A DNA stretch of 23,152 nucleotides from Folioceros fuciformis (taxonomy: Eukaryota; Anthocerotophyta; Anthocerotopsida; Anthocerotales): assembly GCA_049999805.1 (NCBI GenBank), contig JBNGIO010006327.1, positions 1-23,152 of the forward strand, in the 5' to 3' direction. Positions 17,973 through 23,152 of this stretch are shown here, in pieces. The position numbers were made by a program, and so were the translations under genes. How positions within the stretch are numbered: the first letter of the stretch is position 1; every line of letters starts with the position of its first letter. The notes beneath the pieces were generated by a model. That model ran no database searches. It saw only the letters and a program-made list of their open reading frames with translations, and was not told where the DNA came from.

Positions 17973-18563
17973 AAGGGCGAACGATGATGTTAGGCTCCAT
18001 CTTCGAAGGAAATGCTATCTTCGTGCATTCTCTTGATATCAGTGACATCGCTAACTATGTACAGCGTATGAAATTCCGTTCGAAGCTTGAAGTAGGCATT
18101 GCAGCGGGATCAGATCCGAGACAAGGATCATGATGGGCTGTTGCCCGTTTGTGTGAAGTAGCAGTGACAAAGATCCGATGTGGATACGACGCGAGAAAGA
18201 GGGAAGGAGATCCGTCGGTGATACGAGCAGCCCGCAGCGTCGGCAACCACGTTCACACGTCCATTCCTCGTCAACGTCGACAGTTGCGTGGGGCCCCGAC
18301 AGCACTGTGTTTAGTGCAGAGTGAAATCAAACGCGTCGTAGTGATATTTCCATCTTGGCAAGGGTTGCAAGCGTCGGTGAAGGGAGCTGGAGCCTCCAAG
18401 TGCGCCGGGAGGAATGTCATGTCTGAGATAGAGGTGGTCCAGGCTGCAATCCAAACGTGAGCCCCACCCACTGAATTCGCTTTGGGCCCTACCAACCCAC
18501 TCACTGCCCCGTTCAGGCGTTAGGCTTGACACCGAACCTGCCTCCCAGCTTGGGAGCCGGACC

Positions 18564-18571
18564 TTATAAAA
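18564..18571 (+). promoter_or_regulatory. TATA box of the Tyr-Asp repeat protein gene
   Basis: TTATAAAA, 172 nt upstream of the ATG and followed by a CT-rich leader typical of plant 5' UTRs. Transcription would begin near 18600. Confidence 0.7.
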
Positions 18572-18742
18572 CACTCCACCTCTCTATCCCCTTTCACCTC
18601 TACTCTCTCGCTCGCAGTTGCCTCGTCCTGTGGTTGTGGTTTAGCATCTCCTGCCTCTGCCTCCTGTTCTTCCTGCGCTCCAGCCTCTCATTGCAATCGC
18701 ATTGCCGTCAGCTTGTTCCGCAATCCGCCCCCGCCGGCCAAG

Positions 18743-19683
18743 ATGAGCTACGCAGACGACTTCACCTCCGCTACTGCCGACACCTACACATCCGATCGGC
18801 CCACAGACTACACTTCCGAGGATACCGGATACGGCGGAGGCAAGGCTGATTCTGGCTACGGGGAGTCAGAGGAGAAGCCGGCGTCCTACGAGACTTCGGA
18901 GTATCAGACCACCTCCTCGGGAGACTACGAGGCCGAGGGGAAGGCGTCCTCTTACGACCAGGACACCCCATCGTCTTACGACCAGGACACCCCGTCCTCT
19001 TACGACCAGGATGCTCCGTCCTCCTACGAGGCCAGTGAGGACGTGAAGCCTTCCTCCTACGAGGAAGAGGAGGTGAAGCCGACTTCGGACTCCTACGACC
19101 AGGATGTGAAGCCCACCTCTGACTCCTACGACCAGGACGTGAAGCCCGCCTCGGACTCCTACGAGGATGCGGCTCCTACCTCGTACGCGGACGCTAGCGA
19201 GGACTCGGTTCAGCCCGTTGCTACCACCGAGGATTCGGGCTATGACGCACCTGCATACAAGGACACGGATACTTACAAGAGTACCACTGACAGCTACGAT
19301 GACAGCAGCAAGGTATGCGTATGACACTTGGACGCAACGAAGATGCCCTTGCAACCCACTAGGGGCTGGCTGTTTCAATGCATATTCCGTTTCGCACTCC
19401 TTGACCCCTCCGTGCTTCTTTGCAGGTTGATGCGTATGACAGTGGCAACACAGACGACGCCCCGGTCGCTGCGAAAGAAGATGACGACGACGGTCTGAGC
19501 GTGGGTGAGAAGATTGCAATTGGAGTGGGTGCCACAGCGGCGGTGGCAGCCGCTGGCGTTGGTGGGTATGCGCTGTACGAGCACTACAAGCAAGACGATG
19601 ACACCCCGGCTGCGGCCCCCGCTGCTGGTGCCGAAGATGCGGCTACAGACGAGGCGCCTCCCAAGAAAAGCAGCTGGTTTTAG
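18743..19683 (+). CDS. Acidic Tyr-Asp repeat protein with ASR-like C-terminus, 2 exons, 275 aa
   Basis: Exons are 18743-19312 and 19426-19683, joined in phase 0 by a GT-AG intron (AAG/GTATGC...TTTGCAG/GTTGAT). The first exon (residues 1-190) is low-complexity, acidic and rich in Ser, Tyr, Asp and Thr with no hydrophobic core, so probably disordered. Two repeat families stand out: SSYDQDTP three times (69-92) and VKPTSDSYDQD three times (111-143). The second exon has an Asp run, then a Gly/Ala-rich helix (218-240, VGATAAVAAAGVGG) leading into YALYEHYKQ, an Ala/Pro spacer and the tail PPKKSSWF. Helix, YEHYK and KK..WF resemble the C-terminus of the ASR protein encoded at 22154-22781. A role in dehydration tolerance is plausible but inferred. 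I know no named family for the whole protein. ATG context is CCAAGATGAGC. Confidence 0.9.
18947..19018 (+). repeat. 24-bp coding repeat, 3 copies (SSYDQDTP)
   Basis: Three in-frame units of TCTTACGACCAGGA(C/T)-containing sequence in exon 1 of the repeat protein. They are nearly identical at DNA level, which implies recent expansion. Confidence 0.9.
19073..19171 (+). repeat. 33-bp coding repeat, 3 copies (VKPTSDSYDQD)
   Basis: Three in-frame 33-bp units beginning GTGAAGCC. The third has diverged at its end (SYEDA). The core TCCTACGACCAGGA is shared with the 24-bp repeat, so both probably grew from the same SYDQD seed. Confidence 0.9.
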
Positions 19684-20397
19684 GCTACTGCTGTCCAAGT
19701 GTGTGGTTTGTAAGCAACGTTGGGTAGTACTACACATCGTTGTTTGTGAACTCGTAGTGTATAGCAAATTTTTCACTGCTGGTCCAGGAGCACTGTGTGC
19801 ACACCCGGGGATTTCGAAGAGATGGGTATTTGATCTTTCAAGCCATCCCTTTGTGCTCGAGCAATGCGGCTATATGCGTAGTTTTACCAAGTAGTATGGA
19901 TGGAGTCCCCTTCCTAATAGTACAAAATGTATGCTTTCCTGGAATTAAACAAGTATGTCTGTAAGCCTGCCCAGTGCCCAAGCGTTTCCCTTCCTGCCGA
20001 GGGCAAAGACGTCTGAATTGGTTGTACATCAGACATTGGGCAAGACTTAGCTTGCAAGCTTGTGCACCCATGCCATCTCATGCCGTGTCGAGGCTAAGAA
20101 GTGGATCGCAATTTTATAGAGACGTTATGTTAAATTCTCCAGCAGTCCAGCGTACTAAACGCTGCACCGTTGGTTGGAAAGAAAGTCAAGCTCGAGCTCC
20201 TAGCCCTGACCGTGCGAGACACCTTTGACGCGATTCGGGATGTGTAACATGCGGTCACACGGCGAAATAAATCCTGGCAGGGAAAGGGCCGGGGATGAAG
20301 CAACCCAGCTGTGCCTGTTGTACATCTTCGAGGGGCGCAAAATTGGGGATCCCAGAAGGGCAAAGGCAACAGGACACAGCGTGAATGCAAATCATGT
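19684..20397. other. 3' flank of the Tyr-Asp repeat gene
   Basis: No gene is supported. It should contain the 3' UTR. AATTAAAC (19943-19950) could serve as a poly(A) signal. AATAAA (20265-20270) is a further candidate. Confidence 0.4.
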
Positions 20398-20425
20398 GAC
20401 ACGTGTCCTGCACTGACAACGTCAG
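20398..20425. promoter_or_regulatory. Palindromic G-box/ABRE next to an inverted TGAC repeat
   Basis: GACACGTGTC (20398-20407) is a perfect 10-bp palindrome with an ACGTG core, the type bound by ABA-response bZIP factors. Five bases on, CTGAC-AAC-GTCAG (20413-20425) is a second inverted repeat containing TGACGT on the minus strand (as-1/CRE-like). The pair lies about 200 bp upstream of the candidate coding segment at 20622. Confidence 0.45.
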
Positions 20426-20621
20426 CAGCAGTCTGGCCACCACTGCGCCTTGTGCTCGCCAGCGCTGGTACCTCATGGAAGCGTTCCTGCTAATCACTGT
20501 CCACTGTCCCGCACATGGGGGAATAGACGTCCGAAAAACCTGACTGGGGAAGTTAATGAATCACAGCTCGAAGCACACCATCCGGACTGACCTGGTTAGC
20601 TGTAAGCTGCAAGCTGCAAGC

Positions 20622-20940
20622 ATGGCGTACTTAGGGGAGCTGGAACGGTTGGAGCACACCACTGCCACAGTTGGCGGGCTTGAAGCTGGGTGGTGCCTTA
20701 GCTCCACAGCTGGGGCCCGGCTGTGCCTGATTACGAGCCCAGGTTTAACGTGGATCTGGATTTGGGCGAAGAGGACGACCAGCTCCAGGTCAGGCCTGGC
20801 TTGTGCAGTGTTGTATTGGGATATTTGTGACTGAGTGCGGGGCCCAGGTGATGGGGAGTGACCTCAAGTACCAGCTCTTGCAGATTCCCCAGTACGCTGC
20901 TCCAGACTCCTGCATGGATGAGGACTCGGAGGAGAAATAG
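20622..20940 (+). CDS. Candidate coding segment, gene model unresolved
   Basis: ATG 20622 opens MAYLGELERLEHTTATVGG. A second protein-like segment in another frame (20711-20788, WGPAVPDYEPRF...GEEDDQLQ) ends at a possible donor CAG/GTCAGG. It could join, through a 59-nt intron, to 20848-20940 (VMGSDLKYQLLQIPQYAAP...DEDSEEK, stop TAG). The first two parts cannot be linked by a believable intron (only about 20 nt lie between them), so either an exon lies elsewhere or the gene is broken. No family is recognised. Confidence 0.22.
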
Positions 20941-21406
20941 TCGGTCATGTGTGCTATGATATGCAAGAGGGCCATCATCACATGCAAATGCTTTCTCACA
21001 TACGAAACCCTATTCCCATCCCACCCACATACATGTACTCGTGATCATTTGAAGATTGGGTGCACCGTTTGACTTGGAGTACTAAGTATAGTTGGTTTCA
21101 AGATGTTCACAGCATCCGCAGACTTTCTCTTCTTATCTGCAACAGCATCTGGGATTGACGGAAATTTGTGGAGGCGGAAACTGCAGGACCAACTCCTGTT
21201 GGAATCTGGGTGGTTGGGTACACAAGGAGGGCCATGACTAGCAGCTATACATGGCTAGCTCACGGGAGTAACTGGACGGCAGCGGAGGCTTGCAGGGCTG
21301 GCGTGCCGGTCGATCATTCCGAAACGGATGAGGACAGGGATGAACAGTCGTCCAGGTGGGTCTGTCACAAAATGGCAGGTTTGCCTACATACATGTTTCT
21401 AACATT

Positions 21407-21919
21407 ATGGAATTGGGTAAATATCAGGCAGAAACTGACGAGTGGAACTACGAACATGCAGGTGTCGTGGGCCTGGTTTGCAGCAAGGAAGTCCTTCCAT
21501 GGAGCTTGATTGGGGTGGAATTACGGCAGCTGAGGATGGAAGAGGACAAAAATCAGGAAGTGGAATGCCTGGGAGCAGATCATGACTATCATTTTTGCAT
21601 AAGCGTTCCGGAACTAGTACGGGTCTGGGTCGTTGATACAATATTATACGCAGGGCTTTCTGTGCCCATGTTGATGGTTACCAAGTCATCTTCAAGCTTT
21701 CTGCGATACGCACAGGTTTATTACATGTTTCCAGCCAGCCTCCCGGTGCCAGGCGTCATTCACATTCACGAGCTATCTCAGGTGCTGCACTACTTCGATC
21801 CCGAAACCGTGATCCAAGTTTTGCGCACCGGCTTCAGGGTAATGCCAGCAGAAAGTCACAAGCACTTGCGTTTCTCCAATGCATTCGATTGTAAAACAGT
21901 GACCCAAGCTTCACATTGA
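21407..21919 (+). CDS. Candidate open frame of 170 aa, unknown
   Basis: ATG 21407 is followed by an open frame to TGA 21917-21919. The frame is open further upstream to 21356 without an ATG. The sequence looks protein-like (ELGKYQAETDEWNYEHAG, SLPVPGVIHIHELSQV, ETVIQVLRTGF) but no domain is recognised. A different frame just upstream (about 21168-21355, ending EDRDEQSSR) also looks protein-like and runs straight into it with a one-base frame change. This could be a broken gene, a missed intron or chance. Confidence 0.22.
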   Translation: MELGKYQAETDEWNYEHAGVVGLVCSKEVLPWSLIGVELRQLRMEEDKNQEVECLGADHDYHFCISVPELVRVWVVDTILYAGLSVPMLMVTKSSSSFLRYAQVYYMFPASLPVPGVIHIHELSQVLHYFDPETVIQVLRTGFRVMPAESHKHLRFSNAFDCKTVTQASH

Positions 21920-22153
21920 TACCACAGGCCTGGGCTTGAAAACTTACAGGAATGCCAAGTGCTAGCTGAAGAATCACATGACCTCCAGCAAAAGAGGTAC
22001 GTGAAACATCTACACAAAGCTGCATATGCTTGGCATATGCTACGCAAAGCTAGCCACGCTAGCCCTGAGGAGTTGTTCTAGTTAAACTTCGAAAGGACCT
22101 TTCTACACTGGCTAAAAGGCAGCGGGTTGGACCGATGGCACCGTTGCCGTCGT

Positions 22154-22781
22154 CTAGCTGAACCAGCCGTGCTTCTTAGGCTCCAGGGACTCCTCCACAT
22201 CCTCTGCTTGCTCCTTCTTGTGATGCTCGAAAATGCCGAAACCGGCAGCCCCAGCCGCCAAAGCTCCCGCCACTCCAGCTTCGATCTTATGCCGCGAGGC
22301 GCTCTCAGGGTCCACCTTGGCCTCATGCGCTTCGTACTGCACAGCACAGAATTTCGTTCACACGCCAGAGAAAGGCCTCCGAAATCGCAAGCAGACGAGA
22401 CCACATTTTGGAAACGTGCATGCATGCACTGCAGAAGAGGTTGCAATCCTAATGCTGGCTCACCAGAGCGAAAGCACCGGCAGCCAGGGCTCCCACGCCA
22501 GCGACCTGCTCCTCGCGCTTGTGCTTGTGCACCTCCGCCTTGGCCTGCTCCAGTTGGTCCACCTTGCTCACCTCCGTGTACACCTCGGTGGTCTCCACAG
22601 TCGCCACCGCCGCCACGGGCGGGGCAGTCTGGCCGTACCCGCCATCCTCCCCGTAGCGATGGCCGCGCGGGCCGTCGAACCCCTCCTGGTCGAACTGCGA
22701 GGGGCGGTCCTGGTCGTCATTGTCGTCCCGACGATGGTGACGAAAGTGGTGACGAGGCGGGGCATCGTACTCGTCGGCCAT
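22154..22781 (-). CDS. Abscisic-acid/stress/ripening (ASR) protein, ABA/WDS domain, 2 exons, 166 aa
   Basis: Exons (complement) are 22464-22781 and 22154-22336, joined in phase 0 (GCTCTG/GTGAGC...TGTGCAG/TACGAA). The C-terminal 95 residues are a clear ABA/WDS domain: VHKHKREEQVAGVGALAAG, AFAL/YEAHEAKVDPESASRHKIE, then AGVAGALAAGAAGFGIFEHHKKEQ and the Lys-Lys-His tail (KKHGWFS). A single intron fits the usual two-exon ASR layout. The N-terminus (MADEYDAPPRHHFRHHRRDD) is His- and Asp-rich, as expected for zinc binding in this family, and includes Gly/Tyr/Asp-rich sequence (1-55) longer than in many ASRs. Family members are small, mostly disordered proteins that act as chaperones and DNA-binding factors under drought. 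The ATG at 22781 is preferred over upstream in-frame ATGs, which would lie above the TATA-like element. Confidence 0.95.
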
Positions 22782-23152
22782 AGCTCGAGCTCTCACGCAC
22801 AACAAAAGCGTCGCAACAGACTTCCTAGAACGAATCCGTTTCCAAGCAACAGATCTGAGCAACAGGCCAGGAGATGAGAATGTACCACAGCAGAGGTCAT
22901 CTTTTAAGGCCTTGGCTCTCATCCCCACGCGGCGACTGGGTACTGCGTTCTGCGCGTAGACAGAAGCGTGCTGCACCAGGTACACCCCCCCGCACCTCCC
23001 CTCCATCACGTTCCTCCATTACCTGGGTATATCTCGAAATTGAATTCCACCTTCCATGTCCAGATGGAGGTGGAGATCCATGGATCCCAGCCGCTCGGCG
23101 CGCGCTGCCGCGGCTAGATGCAGATCGGTTGCATCCGGATCATTCGCTGCAG
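22782..23152. other. ASR promoter and 5' UTR
   Basis: Upstream region of the minus-strand ASR gene. TTAAAAG on the minus strand (22901-22907) lies 120 nt upstream of the ATG and is a weak TATA candidate. An ACGT core (about 23009) lies further upstream. Sequence beyond 23050 is GC-rich, with no gene seen up to the window end. Confidence 0.4.

Larger units (their letters stand above)
16852..18563. other. 1.7-kb divergent intergenic region
   Basis: It separates the PPR gene (leftward) from the Tyr-Asp repeat gene (rightward), so it holds both promoters. Contents: copy 2 of the diverged repeat (17021-17156), a tRNA-like A-box/B-box pair (17451-17514), a segment resembling part of the unknown gene (17515-17580), a CACGTG G-box (17967-17972) and ACGT cores at 18249-18260. 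No gene is supported. Confidence 0.55.

Noticed and set aside
18866-19519. 217-aa minus-strand open frame opposite the Tyr-Asp repeat gene
   Set aside because: Val/Arg/Gly low-complexity translation of the repeats. It crosses the intron of the plus-strand gene and has no domain.
22127-22877. Plus-strand frames of 214 and 218 aa opposite ASR
   Set aside because: They mirror the ASR exons and intron. The minus strand carries a clear ABA/WDS domain with matching splice sites.
1-23152. CRISPR arrays, bacterial operons, rRNA or working tRNA genes
   Set aside because: No spacer-repeat arrays, Shine-Dalgarno-linked gene runs or rRNA blocks were seen. The only tRNA-like signal (17451-17514) does not fold. 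The spliced genes show the DNA is eukaryotic.

Overview
The window is eukaryotic nuclear DNA from a plant. Spliced genes with GT-AG introns, TATA-type promoters, a PLS-class pentatricopeptide-repeat (PPR) protein, an ABA/WDS (ASR) stress protein and a plant L1-type LINE fragment all point that way. Coding exons are GC-rich, introns are short (about 80 to 225 nt) and genes are closely packed. Long PLS-type PPR proteins fit a non-seed land plant (bryophyte, lycophyte or fern grade), but I cannot fix the species from sequence alone. A run of 100 N (3466-3565) shows this is a draft scaffold.

Layout. Positions 1-813 hold the broken 3' end of a LINE (zinc-knuckle end of the reverse-transcriptase ORF, 3' UTR, short A tail). 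Positions 814 to about 4900 are AT-rich and gene-free, with an 80-bp tandem duplication, the assembly gap and a small repeat beside the gap. At 4.9-5.3 kb composition changes sharply to GC-rich sequence, with simple repeats at the join. From there genes follow in quick succession: a short methionine sulfoxide reductase B (+, 7343-7723); a nine-exon acid-lipase-type triacylglycerol lipase (-, 8914-11124); a seven-exon, probably plastid-targeted protein of unknown function (-, 12290-13553); an intronless E-class PPR protein without a DYW domain (-, 14101-16851); a two-exon acidic Tyr-Asp repeat protein with an ASR-like tail (+, 18743-19683); weak coding candidates at 20.6-21.9 kb; and a two-exon ASR protein (-, 22154-22781). 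The exon structures of the spliced genes were worked out by hand from splice signals, phase and family similarity. All of them close in frame.

Functional reading. Several genes concern stress tolerance: MsrB repairs oxidised methionine, ASR is a desiccation and ABA response protein, and the repeat protein looks intrinsically disordered with the same kind of C-terminus as ASR. The PPR gene is expected to act on organelle RNA. Nothing suggests an operon or a prokaryotic system.

The observations most worth following are: (i) the convergent pair of proteins sharing an ASR-like Gly/Ala helix and a Lys-Lys-...-Trp-Phe tail, one with long SYDQD repeats; (ii) a diverged segment of about 135 bp shared by the 5' flanks of the PPR gene and of the unknown gene; (iii) the seven-exon gene itself, which I could not assign to a family; and (iv) the PPR protein built from tandem 312-bp triplets and lacking its own deaminase domain.
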